Origin: Rhodocytophaga rosea
GTDB lineage: Bacteria; Bacteroidota; Bacteroidia; Cytophagales; 172606-1
Length of the DNA stretch: 64,000 nt
Assembly: GCF_010119975.1 (NCBI RefSeq)
Contig: NZ_CP048222.1
Location: forward strand, 7,788,501-7,852,500
Direction of reading: 5' to 3'
In this document: positions 39,101 through 45,032 of the stretch, piece by piece
Layout of the letters: the number at the start of each line of letters is the position of its first letter
How positions within the stretch are numbered: the stretch's first letter is position 1
The notes under the pieces: model-generated
Seen by the model: only the letters and a program-made list of their open reading frames with translations
Told to the model about the DNA's origin: nothing
Databases searched by the model: none
Position numbers and translations under genes: made by a program

Positions 39101-39396
39101 CCGGCTCTTTCCCACACAAACATCCGGTTCCCATCTTTACTGAAAGTCATCCCAACAGCCTCATTCCATCCTGAGGAAAGCAGTGTATTAGAAAACCCAC
39201 TGGGAGGTGTCTGGCTAAATACTTCAGTACAGCATCCACACCATAGCAAAATGAATGTAGCTAAAAATAGTTTTGTGAGGTGGGGATGGAAAGATGAGCA
39301 GATAAACCACAGGTGATCTATTTTTCTTCTGAGGTGTATGCACAAAAGGATGTAGAAAAACCTAAAAAGTTTTCTTTGTTTGTAGATGTTGTACAT
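33121..39396 (-). CDS. Giant modular secreted protein: PQQ sugar dehydrogenase, PKD, Ig-like, malectin-like, PA14, T9SS tail
   Basis: A 2091-residue exported protein. An N-terminal hydrophobic signal ends near FSQ (about residue 62). The order is: glucose/sorbosone dehydrogenase beta-propeller (about 70-565, with the motifs GMLGFALDPKF and NPFRTLLKPG), PKD domain (about 570-660, YEWNFGDGS), Ig-like domains, a DUF1349-like beta-sandwich (about 856-1048), two tandem blocks of Ig + Ig + malectin-like module (about 1050-1740), another Ig-like domain, a PA14 domain (about 1832-1985) and a type IX sorting domain (from about 1995, ending KIIIDKH). Six Ig-like copies share the core VSKVEFYQGTTK.GED. 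It should be a surface enzyme or binder for polysaccharides. The natural substrate is unknown. The N-terminal methionine is not well defined. Confidence 0.85.
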   Translation of the reverse strand: MYNIYKQRKLFRFFYILLCIHLRRKIDHLWFICSSFHPHLTKLFLATFILLWCGCCTEVFSQTPPSGFSNTLLSSGWNEAVGMTFSKDGNRMFVWERAGKVWVVENGVKSLLLDISPEVGAWHDHGMLGFALDPKFEINGYFYVLYVVDRHHLLYYGTASYSETTNLYSTATIGRLTRYTATTTANGYTASDRKILLGATKSTGIPTLSRTHGVGSLVFGTDGTLLVSAGDGASPSGTDIGGAIGNSYAPQGLNDGIITTKDNVGSFRSQLLDSPNGKILRIDPETGAGIPSNPFYDPANPNSVRSKVWALGLRNPFRTLLKPGTGSHNPDDANPGVLYVGDVGWNVFEELNVIDRPGLNLGWPIFEGLDYHSDPNWPSYATQTTENQFAPNPLYGINGCTRQYFRFNELLKQATASGTSSFPNPCDASQTIPPAIPTFIHTRPILDWKHGTDLARTGIFNGETAAIINVGASGSPVSGPMFRGNASTGGVFYTGDDFPPEYKNTYFHGDYGAGWIRNVSVTTADKPVAITNFINNTAIVVYMATHPITGGLYYINFGSEIRKITNTSNLPPNAVASVDNSYGTSPLTVQFTGSNSTDPEGFPLTYEWNFGDGSAISTEANPSHTFTTNTAVPTKFTVTLKVSDNIATDQTTLVISANNTPPNVTITSPVNNGLYSINEETTLNLRATVTDQEHSASQLSYQWQTTLHHEDHMHPEPIDTQKQTTTTIDPIGCDGQSYFYRITLTVTDGAGLSTTKEVRLYPNCGGTNILPTVGISSPENNAGFTVPASIVINADASDEDGAVTKVEFYNGATKLGEAFESPYSFNWSDVAPGTYQLTAKATDNLNGSTTSSMVTVNVSQVSAQLPAPWRHTDIGAVAITGGASFNNGVFTVKSSGYDYWIPPDAFHYVYQPVSGNSTIIAKVNSIEATNANALAGMMFRESLDANSSFVATVVNPRGTLLMSRQGTSQPAYQGQNGSAPTWLKLVRNTDAFTASHSSDGVNWTPLWETTITMGNTIYVGLSLTSHDTTLINTSTFSDVSVISSGNLAPSANIIAPATNTSFNAPATVIIEAQASDTDGTISKIEFYQGSIKLGEDLTSPYSYSWTNVGAGSYQLTAKAIDNLNATTTSSVVNITVSQDNQAPIVSLTAPANNSTFTAGNNITLTATATDADGSVSKVEFYQGTTKIGEDLSSPYEFTWSNVSAGSYQLTAIATDNLNAVTTSSVITITVSPAAAVSFYRALNLNGGTLTIDTRTFEASATAAGFTYSGRVFANQNITLSPATDAARASMIRSSIYSLASAPASLALSGVSNGEYDLYLYVWEDSAPEPYSLTLEGQVILSNYSTGGKGSWAKLGPYRTTIADGILNIGASGGAANLSGLELWKVNQPVNQLPIVALTSPVNNASFTAPASVSLAAAASDADGTVSKVEFYQGTTKLGEDLTSPYSYSWTNVGAGSYQLTAKAIDNLNATTTSSVVNITVSQDNQAPIVSLTAPANNSTFTAGNNITLTATASDADGSVSKVEFYQGTTKIGEDLSSPYEFTWSNVAAGSYQITAIATDNLNAVTTSSVITITVSPAAAVSFYRALNLNGGTLTIDTRTFEASATAAGFTYSGRVFANQNITLSPATDAARASMIRSSIYSLASAPASLALSGVSNGEYDLYLYVWEDSAPEPYSLTLEGQVILSNYSTGGKGSWAKLGPYRTTIADGILNIGASGGAANLSGLELWKVNQPVNQLPTVALTSPVNNASFTAPTSITLAATATDTDGTISKVEFYQGSIKLGEDLSSPYEFTWSNVSAGSYQITAKAIDNLNAVTTSTVVNISVAATETCTASGTILREVWNNVAGNSVNLIPLTTTPALVAQLSSFETPTNIGSNYGQRLRGYICPPQSGSYIFWIASDDKSELWLSSNSDPANKVKIASVTYFTAVREWEKYTTQKSMAISLQAGKRYYIEALHKEGTGTDNLAVGWQLPDGTLERPIAGNRLSPFVSSINRIGDELEEGQASTELLAYPVPASKQISIEFSFPESQQATLQLFDMRGNLVANLFDQPVEAGDKQQVVYQVGSLANGMYLIRLAGKRIVKPQKIIIDKH
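34150..35070. repeat. Large internal direct repeat, copy A
   Basis: This 921-bp stretch matches 35182-36102 at an offset of 1032 bp. The central 547 bp (34193-34739), encoding the malectin-like module, shows no difference that I could find; a few substitutions lie outside it. The period is 344 codons, so the frame is kept. Confidence 0.85.
35182..36102. repeat. Large internal direct repeat, copy B
   Basis: Partner of copy A, 1032 bp away, inside the same gene. Near-identity over more than 900 bp points to a recent duplication or ongoing gene conversion. It marks a spot where copy number could vary between strains and short-read assemblies could collapse. Confidence 0.85.
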
Positions 39397-39939
39397 ATAG
39401 ATAGTTAGGAGTACTGTTATTTAGATTATACTGATGTAGTGTTACTTTAAGGAAGAAGTTTACAAATAAATAGGCTGTTGGTTGTGTTAATAGTAATAAC
39501 TCTGCTATGTCTATACAGCAAATACCCCTAATCAATAATAAGATACGACCTTGGAGGGGTGAAAAGTTAATTGTACTAGAGTCAGATTAAGCAGTTTGCT
39601 ACTATCGAAATAATGCCTTAAAAACAGCAATATTGTCTAAAGAAATCTTGCTTCAAATTTCTATAATTTAATAAATTAGTTCAATATATGCTATTATTTT
39701 ATAATGACTATTGTAAAGCAACATATCAGGCCATTTACTAATTAATTTGCCGCAACTTTATAGCCAAATTTTGCCTTTTTCCGCTTTTCTACAAACTAAA
39801 TTTTAGGGTTAATTTTCAGAACTAGTATAAATTCATACAGACAACATTTCATGCTGATAATTATTTATAACCAGTTCCTGTTTTTGCGCTTTAAATTCTA
39901 CTTTTGTTCCTGTTTACTTGAACCAACGCATATAATAAA
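39397..39939. other. Intergenic region before the Nudix gene
   Basis: About 540 bp, very AT-rich, containing the divergent start regions of the giant secreted protein and the Nudix hydrolase. I see no coding frame above 25 codons on either strand with a credible start, and no strong dyad or tandem repeat. Confidence 0.5.
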
Positions 39940-40488
39940 ATGCCCGAATACCTTGAGATTTTTGATGTCCATAATGTCTCTTTACAAAAAAATAAATTAC
40001 GCAGGCAGGTTCATGAAGAGGGTGACTGGCACCGGACCGCACAGGTATATGTAGTAAATAGCGAGCAAGAATTGTTATGCAACCTGCGCAGTCCTGAGAA
40101 AGATGTATTTCCTTTGCTCTGGGATCTGAGTATTGGCGGACATTTGATGCCGCAGGAGAGCTATGAATCCTGTGCAGCGCGTGAATTACAGGAAGAACTG
40201 GGGCTTGAAACTGCAGAAGTATCCCTGCACTATCTGGGAATTATTTCGATAGACGGCATAGATGAAGTTAATCACTTAACTGACCGGGAACATGCCGCTA
40301 TTTTCTTGTATAACACTACTATGCCTGCCCGGGCGTTTGCTTTTCAGCCCGAAGAAATTGTAGAACTGCGCTATTTCTCTATTTCTTTCTTAAGGGAAAA
40401 TTTATTGTCTGCCAATCCTGAAATCCCTGTTATTCCTTTGATAGATAAATTCCTGGAAATTTTATCTAGGATAGAGAAAAATCTGTAA
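39940..40488 (+). CDS. Nudix hydrolase (isopentenyl diphosphate isomerase-like subgroup)
   Basis: A 182-residue cytoplasmic hydrolase. The Nudix box is present as GGHLMPQESYESCAARELQEEL, which fits the pattern G-x5-E-x7-R-E-x2-E-E-x-G with all metal-binding glutamates. The N-terminal lead (LEIFDVHNVSLQ..., then WHRTAQVYVVN) is that of the YfcD/IDI-like group, whose members hydrolyse or isomerise small diphosphates. An IDI should keep a Cys and a Glu in specific spots; these are not evident, so a general Nudix hydrolase is safer. It is 41 bp upstream of the beta-lactamase-like gene on the same strand. Confidence 0.88.
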   Translation: MPEYLEIFDVHNVSLQKNKLRRQVHEEGDWHRTAQVYVVNSEQELLCNLRSPEKDVFPLLWDLSIGGHLMPQESYESCAARELQEELGLETAEVSLHYLGIISIDGIDEVNHLTDREHAAIFLYNTTMPARAFAFQPEEIVELRYFSISFLRENLLSANPEIPVIPLIDKFLEILSRIEKNL

Positions 40489-40529
40489 ATATTGTCTGGA
40501 GCTGTATATTGAAACCCATATCCCTTTAC

Positions 40530-41333
40530 ATGAAAATTATTGCTTTCGTTTTTCTGCTTTTTACGTTTCCAACAATCTGCTTAGGGCAGATTGATTTGCA
40601 AAAGCCTTTCCAGGATTGCCAGCTAAAGGGAAGCATAACCCTATATGATTATAAAAACAAGAAATGGACGTATAGCGATGAAGCCGATAGCCGGAAAGAA
40701 ACGTTGCCTGCGTCTACTTTTAAAATTATTCACTCACTCATTGCTCTTGAAACTGGCGTAGTAAAGGATGAGTTTGAAGTGATAAAATGGGTAGGCCAAA
40801 CAGATACAGTACTATATGGATACCGGCCGGATATTTACAAAGACATGAATATGAAAGAGGCATTTGAGCTGTCAGCCGGGTGGGTATATATTGAATTTGC
40901 CAAACGTATAGACCGCAAACAATATGTAAAATACCTCCAGCAATGCGGCTATGGCAACCATAATTTAACTGAACCAGATTTTGATTTCTGGAATTTTGGA
41001 TCTTTTGGTATTAGTCCGGTAAACCAGATCAATTTTCTGAGAGATTTGTATGAGGAAAAACTGCCTTTTTCCAATCGGAACCAGCAAATTGTGAAACGTA
41101 TCATGCAGGCTGAACAAACAAATTCCTATACTATATATGCTAAAACTGGCTGGACCAGGTTTAATGGAATGGATGTGGGCTGGTGGGTTGGCTATGTGGA
41201 GAGGAAAGATAATGTCTATTTTTTTTCTACCAGAGTGTCTAAGCTTAGGTCAACACCTCATCCAAATTTTGGTCCTTGCCGCAAGGAAATCACCAAGGCT
41301 GTATTGAATCAAATGGGAATTTTAGATAAATAA
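40530..41333 (+). CDS. Class D beta-lactamase-like protein (OXA family), variant SxV motif
   Basis: A 267-residue protein exported by a signal peptide (1-19). It has the class D active-site set: Ser62-Thr-Phe-Lys65 (STFK), Tyr141-Gly-Asn143 (YGN), Trp154 in FWNFGSFGISP, and Lys205-Thr-Gly207 (KTG). The second motif, normally Ser-x-Val, reads Ser115-Ala-Gly117, so the Val that packs over the carbamylated lysine is replaced by Gly. In class D enzymes this Val helps keep Lys65 carbamylated. It may still be active, or be a related penicillin-interactive or peptidoglycan enzyme. I start at the ATG at 40530, giving a normal signal; a TTG at 40509 is the alternative. It follows the Nudix gene closely and may be in its operon. 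Confidence 0.85.
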   Translation: MKIIAFVFLLFTFPTICLGQIDLQKPFQDCQLKGSITLYDYKNKKWTYSDEADSRKETLPASTFKIIHSLIALETGVVKDEFEVIKWVGQTDTVLYGYRPDIYKDMNMKEAFELSAGWVYIEFAKRIDRKQYVKYLQQCGYGNHNLTEPDFDFWNFGSFGISPVNQINFLRDLYEEKLPFSNRNQQIVKRIMQAEQTNSYTIYAKTGWTRFNGMDVGWWVGYVERKDNVYFFSTRVSKLRSTPHPNFGPCRKEITKAVLNQMGILDK

Positions 41334-41336
41334 AAA

Positions 41337-41356
41337 TGGCGGCCTTCCGACCGCCA
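41337..41356 (+). terminator. Possible terminator after the beta-lactamase-like gene
   Basis: TGGCGG (41337-41342) pairs with CCGCCA (41351-41356) across 8 nt. The stem is short and the T run after it is poor. Confidence 0.4.
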
Positions 41357-41385
41357 ATAATAACTCATGTAAACAGGCTAGTTTA

Positions 41386-42033
41386 TTAAGCTGCATTGTC
41401 AGGCAATGCATTCAATAAAGGATTGTAAAAATTATGCGCCACTTTAATGTCAGCCACTTCAGTTAAGGTTTCTGCCCGGTAAATTTTATGATCGGATGCA
41501 AATTCTTTTAACTCTTTGGTAAGCGCCTGATCAGCACCAGCATAAGAGAATTCAGCAATATAATACACGCCTTTAGGCGTAATTTTAGTATTTTCTTTTT
41601 TTCTGGCAGTTGCTGTAATGATTACATCAGCCAGTGTCAGATCATCATAGTAAAGTGGCTCAATCAGCTTAAACAGATTTTCTACACTCCATCCATGAAA
41701 CATCATGGCAGAAAGACAGTTTTTGTCATCAATAAAGAATATTTCAGCCCATTTTTTACGGCCCATCTGCATTATATCGTCTTCGAAAATACGCCAGGCT
41801 ACCGGTTGAAAGGTAAAAGTATCTGTCAGTTTCACGGATCCATTGATGTTGAATTTACCTTCTTTGGCATCAAAACGGTACTGCTTGGGATGGCCTTCCA
41901 GGTATTTGTATTTGCTAAGAATTTCACCATTAATAGGTTCAATAATCTGGTACGTTTTCAGATTAAAAGATGTAAGTGTCATGTTTTTTGCTTCAGATGA
42001 TGAATTTTCGAAATGTTGAACAGGTTGAGTCAT
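41386..42033 (-). CDS. Uncharacterised protein, 215 residues, in the S24-associated cluster
   Basis: I do not recognise this protein. It is soluble, with alternating short strands (TFTFQPVAWRIFEDDIMQMG, WAEIFFIDDKNCLSAMMFHG) and a helical segment before the end (ADQALTKELKEFASDHKIY). The arrangement could be a beta-rich nucleic-acid-binding or ligand-binding fold, but nothing diagnostic is present. The initiating Met may be at residue 18 (41982). It is the last of four minus-strand genes running away from the S24 repressor gene. The spacing between them (91-150 bp) allows but does not prove one transcript. Confidence 0.6.
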   Translation of the reverse strand: MTQPVQHFENSSSEAKNMTLTSFNLKTYQIIEPINGEILSKYKYLEGHPKQYRFDAKEGKFNINGSVKLTDTFTFQPVAWRIFEDDIMQMGRKKWAEIFFIDDKNCLSAMMFHGWSVENLFKLIEPLYYDDLTLADVIITATARKKENTKITPKGVYYIAEFSYAGADQALTKELKEFASDHKIYRAETLTEVADIKVAHNFYNPLLNALPDNAA

Positions 42034-42183
42034 GGTAAATTAGGGTTTATTGATAAGGTTGTAGATAGGAAGTAAGACAATGAGGATTCTTGAACCAAGT
42101 TTGTGATACTTAGTTCAGCCAGCAGGCTTCACAATGAAATAAGAATGAAGTTGGTTATAGTTTGGTAATGGCGGTTTTAGGAT

Positions 42184-42552
42184 TTATGCCGCTACGTTCT
42201 CCATAAAGAAGATAGCATTCTGATTCAAATCAAAAAAACCAAATTCATTTGTTTGCCAATCTGTGTTTATTCGTAAGGCTTTAGAATCAATGGTTCCCCG
42301 TTGAAAAAATTCATTAAAAAACGGTTTAAGATCGTTTACTAATATTCTAACAACCGAGCCACCTAGCAGGGGATCATTTTCTGTATCAGCATGCCATTGC
42401 AGATGAATACAAATCGGATTCCGGTATAATACTGCATACAGGGAATCAGAAAAATAAATCTCAAACCCCATCTTGTCTTTGTACCAGGCTGTATCTCTGG
42501 CAATGTTTGCTGAGGGAAGAACAGGAATAATATTTAGAATATCTTCATTCAT
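42184..42552 (-). CDS. VOC (glyoxalase/bleomycin resistance) family protein
   Basis: A 122-residue protein with the vicinal-oxygen-chelate fold pattern: ILNIIPVLPSANIARDTAWY..KMGFEIYF at the start, LQWHADTEN near the middle (His in the first metal position) and FGFFDLNQNAIFFMEN at the end (Glu in the usual final position). These fit the paired beta-alpha-beta-beta-beta modules. Small VOC proteins act as antibiotic-binding proteins or as isomerases/dioxygenases; which applies here is unknown. Part of the minus-strand cluster divergent from the S24 repressor. Confidence 0.8.
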   Translation of the reverse strand: MNEDILNIIPVLPSANIARDTAWYKDKMGFEIYFSDSLYAVLYRNPICIHLQWHADTENDPLLGGSVVRILVNDLKPFFNEFFQRGTIDSKALRINTDWQTNEFGFFDLNQNAIFFMENVAA

Positions 42553-42641
42553 TGGTTATCAGGGGTAAAATAATGCAAGCAAACATATTGCAAGGCATAC
42601 AAATGGCAATTGGAAATAGGTTGTTAAACAAGTACTAAGGC

Positions 42642-42857
42642 TTAGGCTGCTGATTGACGGCTTATGTATTGCAAATATTCAAAGGAAGTAAAATCTACAT
42701 CTCTGGAAAGCACCACCCGGAGGTTATTTTTATCGTCAATGGCATCAAAGCAGTACATATTGGCAATTTGCCTGGGGCTATATAAGGTTCTGAGAGAATT
42801 TCCTGCGGAGGTGGCAAAACTATACATGCCATGAACCCGGTTTGTAGTGTATCTCAT
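42642..42857 (-). CDS. Small hypothetical protein, 71 residues
   Basis: A 71-codon gene with no family I recognise. The sequence begins MRYTTNRVHGMYSF and has a central hydrophobic and aromatic stretch (IANMYCFDAIDDKNNLRVVL) and a helical end (FEYLQYISRQSAA). It is too short for a fold call. It lies 47 bp upstream of the next gene in the cluster and shares its direction, which is the main reason to call it real. Confidence 0.5.
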   Translation of the reverse strand: MRYTTNRVHGMYSFATSAGNSLRTLYSPRQIANMYCFDAIDDKNNLRVVLSRDVDFTSFEYLQYISRQSAA

Positions 42858-42904
42858 ATAAGTTTAGTGAATAAGCTGAACAAGTGGATTAAAATTGTAA
42901 TTAT

Positions 42905-43165
42905 TTAACTGGCCATTGCTAGCCGGGAGCCGGATAGAATCTGATACCATTCTTGTATTTCCTGCAAAGCACCTGCAAGCGACTGGGAACGGGTATGTAT
43001 ACTTACCTGCTTATGATGAATAGTGCAGAGTACATATAGCTGCATTACCGGTTCCGAGGAATGATCCCACATACTGAATTCTACCTTAAAAGCCTCAACT
43101 CCTTCAAAGGATGCAACAAGTTGCCTGAGTGCTTGTTGAATGTGTTTAATAGATGTTGTATACAT
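42905..43165 (-). CDS. Small hypothetical protein, 86 residues
   Basis: A short cytoplasmic-looking protein, starting MYTTSIKHIQQALRQLVASF with a helical amphipathic segment, followed by strands (AFKVEFSMWDHSSEP, MQLYVLCTIHHKQVSIHT) and a final helix. This alpha-beta-beta-alpha outline could be a small dimeric fold, but I cannot name the family. It is the first gene of the four-gene minus-strand unit. Its start is 345 bp from the S24 repressor start, and the space between holds several dyads. Confidence 0.55.
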   Translation of the reverse strand: MYTTSIKHIQQALRQLVASFEGVEAFKVEFSMWDHSSEPVMQLYVLCTIHHKQVSIHTRSQSLAGALQEIQEWYQILSGSRLAMAS

Positions 43166-43206
43166 TTTCTTTGACTGATTACTGATATAAAGATAAACAC
43201 AAGTTT

Positions 43207-43220
43207 TGTTATATACAACA
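43207..43220. promoter_or_regulatory. TGTT/AACA dyad near the start of the small-gene cluster
   Basis: TGTT-ATATAC-AACA has 4-bp perfect arms, 42 bp from the start codon of the 86-residue gene, where a repressor could block its promoter. It shares the ACAA/TTGT theme of the other sites in this gap. Confidence 0.4.
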
Positions 43221-43259
43221 TTTAGTACATAAAAGTTTTAATTATTTATATATTAGTCA

Positions 43260-43271
43260 ACAAATGTTTGT
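43260..43271. promoter_or_regulatory. ACAAA/TTTGT dyad in the divergent gap
   Basis: ACAAATGTTTGT, with 5-bp perfect arms and a 2-bp centre. A possible operator for the S24 repressor. Confidence 0.4.
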
Positions 43272-43404
43272 AAATATAAGTGTATTTATATTTTAAAAAA
43301 CTGTAAATGAGCATTTTATGATAATAAAAGTATCTTAGAATTAAAACATGTATAAATAAGCAACAAATATAGTTGTATAATAGTTTAAATGATGATATGA
43401 ATGG

Positions 43405-43427
43405 TTTAGCAAAAAAATATTGCTAAA
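43405..43427. promoter_or_regulatory. Strong dyad at the S24 repressor promoter
   Basis: TTTAGCAA (43405-43412) and TTGCTAAA (43420-43427) are perfect reverse complements with a 7-bp AT centre. ATGGTT (43401-43406) and AACCAT (43431-43436) form a second, nested pair. The site lies directly upstream of the -7 element, where a repressor would block the repressor gene's own promoter. Confidence 0.6.
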
Positions 43428-43452
43428 GTGAACCATCGAATAATTATTGTCT

Positions 43453-43468
43453 TATATTTGTTGTACAA
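43453..43468 (+). promoter_or_regulatory. -7 element of the S24 gene overlapped by a TTGT/ACAA dyad
   Basis: TATATTTG (43453-43460) is an exact TAnnTTTG match, 50 bp before the ATG. TTGTACAA (43461-43468) is a perfect 8-bp palindrome starting right after it, at the likely transcription start. No good -33 TTTG is found at the usual distance. Confidence 0.5.
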
Positions 43469-43510
43469 GCATAAAAATTCAGACCAATCAATAGATAATT
43501 ATATATCCTT

Positions 43511-44392
43511 ATGGAAATAAATGACAGAATTACGGCCCTGGTGAATGAGTTAGGCATGAGCGCTTATCAGTTTGCCAAAGAACTGGGTTACGACCGCCCG
43601 GAAAAGATCTATACCATCCTCAATAAAAGAAATAAGCCTGGCTATGATACTTTAGTGGATATTTTAAGTCATTTTCAGCAGGTAAATGCCGAATGGCTAA
43701 TGCTGGGAAAAGGAGATATGTTTAAACCAAAATTTACTCCTTCCCGGCTCAATGGCAATACTGAAACTGGCTTGCAGGCATATTCGGGTACCAGAAATGG
43801 AAAAAACTACTCCGTAAAAAAAGAGGCCGGCATTGTAGCTATTACCCTGGACCGGGAAACCGGAGAAGAAAATATTGCCATGGTCGACACCAGAGCAGCT
43901 GCCGGTTACCCCCAGTATTTCCTGGAGCCTGAATACCTGGTCGATCTTCCTAAATTTACCCTGCCCGGACCTCAGTTCCGAAACTCCACTTTCCGCTGTT
44001 TCCAGGTGGTAGGCGATAGTATGTCCGAAACCTTATATCCCGAAGACTGGGTAATTTGCTCGTATGTTGACCTGAGCCAAGGACGTAAAGCCTTTAACAA
44101 TATTAAGGAAGGATACATTTATGTGGTGGTAACGGAAGAGGCTGTTCTGGTAAAACGCCTGTTAAACCGGGTACAGGAACGGGGAAAAATTGTAATTATG
44201 TCGGATAATGAAGCCTATGCCACTAGAGAAATAGATGCCATTGATATTAAGGAACTCTGGTATGTAAAAGCCAAAGTAAGTTTCCATTTCCCCAATACCC
44301 GCTATAATACCCTGCGCAAACTCAGCGGCCTAGAAGCCGACCTGATCCATTTGCATGAACGGGTAAAAAGACTTGAAAGCACCAACCGCTAA
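43511..44392 (+). CDS. XRE-type repressor with S24/LexA-like autoprotease domain
   Basis: A 293-residue regulator. Residues 1-60 form a helix-turn-helix of the phage-repressor type (SAYQFAKELGYDRPEKIYTIL). The C-terminal half is a Peptidase_S24 domain with the cleavable bond Ala131-Gly132 (RAAAGYPQ), the nucleophile Ser170 in VVGDSMSE and the general base Lys215 in AVLVKRL. All parts needed for RecA-stimulated self-cleavage, as in LexA or lambda CI, are present. A coiled-coil-like tail (LEADLIHLHERVKRLES) may add oligomer contacts. It should repress itself and the divergent four-gene cluster until DNA damage or another signal cleaves it. No prophage genes are nearby. Confidence 0.88.
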   Translation: MEINDRITALVNELGMSAYQFAKELGYDRPEKIYTILNKRNKPGYDTLVDILSHFQQVNAEWLMLGKGDMFKPKFTPSRLNGNTETGLQAYSGTRNGKNYSVKKEAGIVAITLDRETGEENIAMVDTRAAAGYPQYFLEPEYLVDLPKFTLPGPQFRNSTFRCFQVVGDSMSETLYPEDWVICSYVDLSQGRKAFNNIKEGYIYVVVTEEAVLVKRLLNRVQERGKIVIMSDNEAYATREIDAIDIKELWYVKAKVSFHFPNTRYNTLRKLSGLEADLIHLHERVKRLESTNR

Positions 44393-44403
44393 TTATAGTT
44401 CTG

Positions 44404-44447
44404 CAAAAAAGCAAAGGCTGTCTTTTGAGACAGCCTTTGCTTTTTTG
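44404..44447. terminator. Terminator of the S24 gene
   Basis: A 20-bp perfect stem (44404-44423 against 44428-44447) has a 4-nt loop. It begins 12 bp after the stop and ends in a T run. Confidence 0.9.
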
Positions 44448-44607
44448 AATTTAAAAAAATGTGATATACTAATTTGTTATTGCTTCTTCGTTGATAGTTG
44501 TTAGTATAATATTTATTATCAAGATGTTAATTCAATGATGCCATTCTTATCTTAATATAGTATTATATACTAACCAATAAGGAGCGGATTTAAAAAATAT
44601 AAATGTA

Positions 44608-44979
44608 CTATGTGGAAGAATTTTTTACTCTCCACCTTAATATCAGATAGGCCAGCAGAGAAATAATATAAATAATTAAGGCATAGAGCAAAGCGATTAG
44701 CAGTGCCTGCAAGCCGCCCATTAATACTTCCAGGGGAGGGGCAACTTTCATAGCTTGTAAACCTCTAAACATGGCATATAAGCCAACTATGGTAGCTAGT
44801 ACGCCCCAGGATAAAGCGAGCATACCTGTATGCTTAATGGTTTCCAGCCACTTAGGAGTTATAGTTTTACCAGTAGCCAGGCTATAACTAGCATAAGCAA
44901 TAAATCCAAGTAAAGTAAGTAACATCAAAGAAAGTGGGAACATCCATTCTAGTCCTCCACGTTCATGTAGTTCAAGCAT
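44608..44979 (-). CDS. Small membrane protein, MotA/TolQ/ExbB proton-channel-like
   Basis: A 123-residue protein with three hydrophobic segments: about 12-35 (MFPLSLMLLTLLGFIAYASY), 52-72 (GMLALSWGVLATIVGLYAMF) and 86-115 (VLMGGLQALLIALLYALIIY). The GV/GL-rich second and third helices (LATIVGLYAMFRGLQAM, GGLQALLIALLYALIIYI) look like the core two helices of MotA/TolQ/ExbB stator proteins, in a reduced version often annotated so in Bacteroidota. No ExbD/TolR partner lies next to it. The family call is moderate. It lies 53 bp downstream of the serine hydrolase gene on the same strand. Confidence 0.6.
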   Translation of the reverse strand: MLELHERGGLEWMFPLSLMLLTLLGFIAYASYSLATGKTITPKWLETIKHTGMLALSWGVLATIVGLYAMFRGLQAMKVAPPLEVLMGGLQALLIALLYALIIYIISLLAYLILRWRVKNSST

Positions 44980-45032
44980 AAGTTTAAAATTGATAAGGTT
45001 ATTAATTAATAATTTTTGAAGGAAAATGGATA

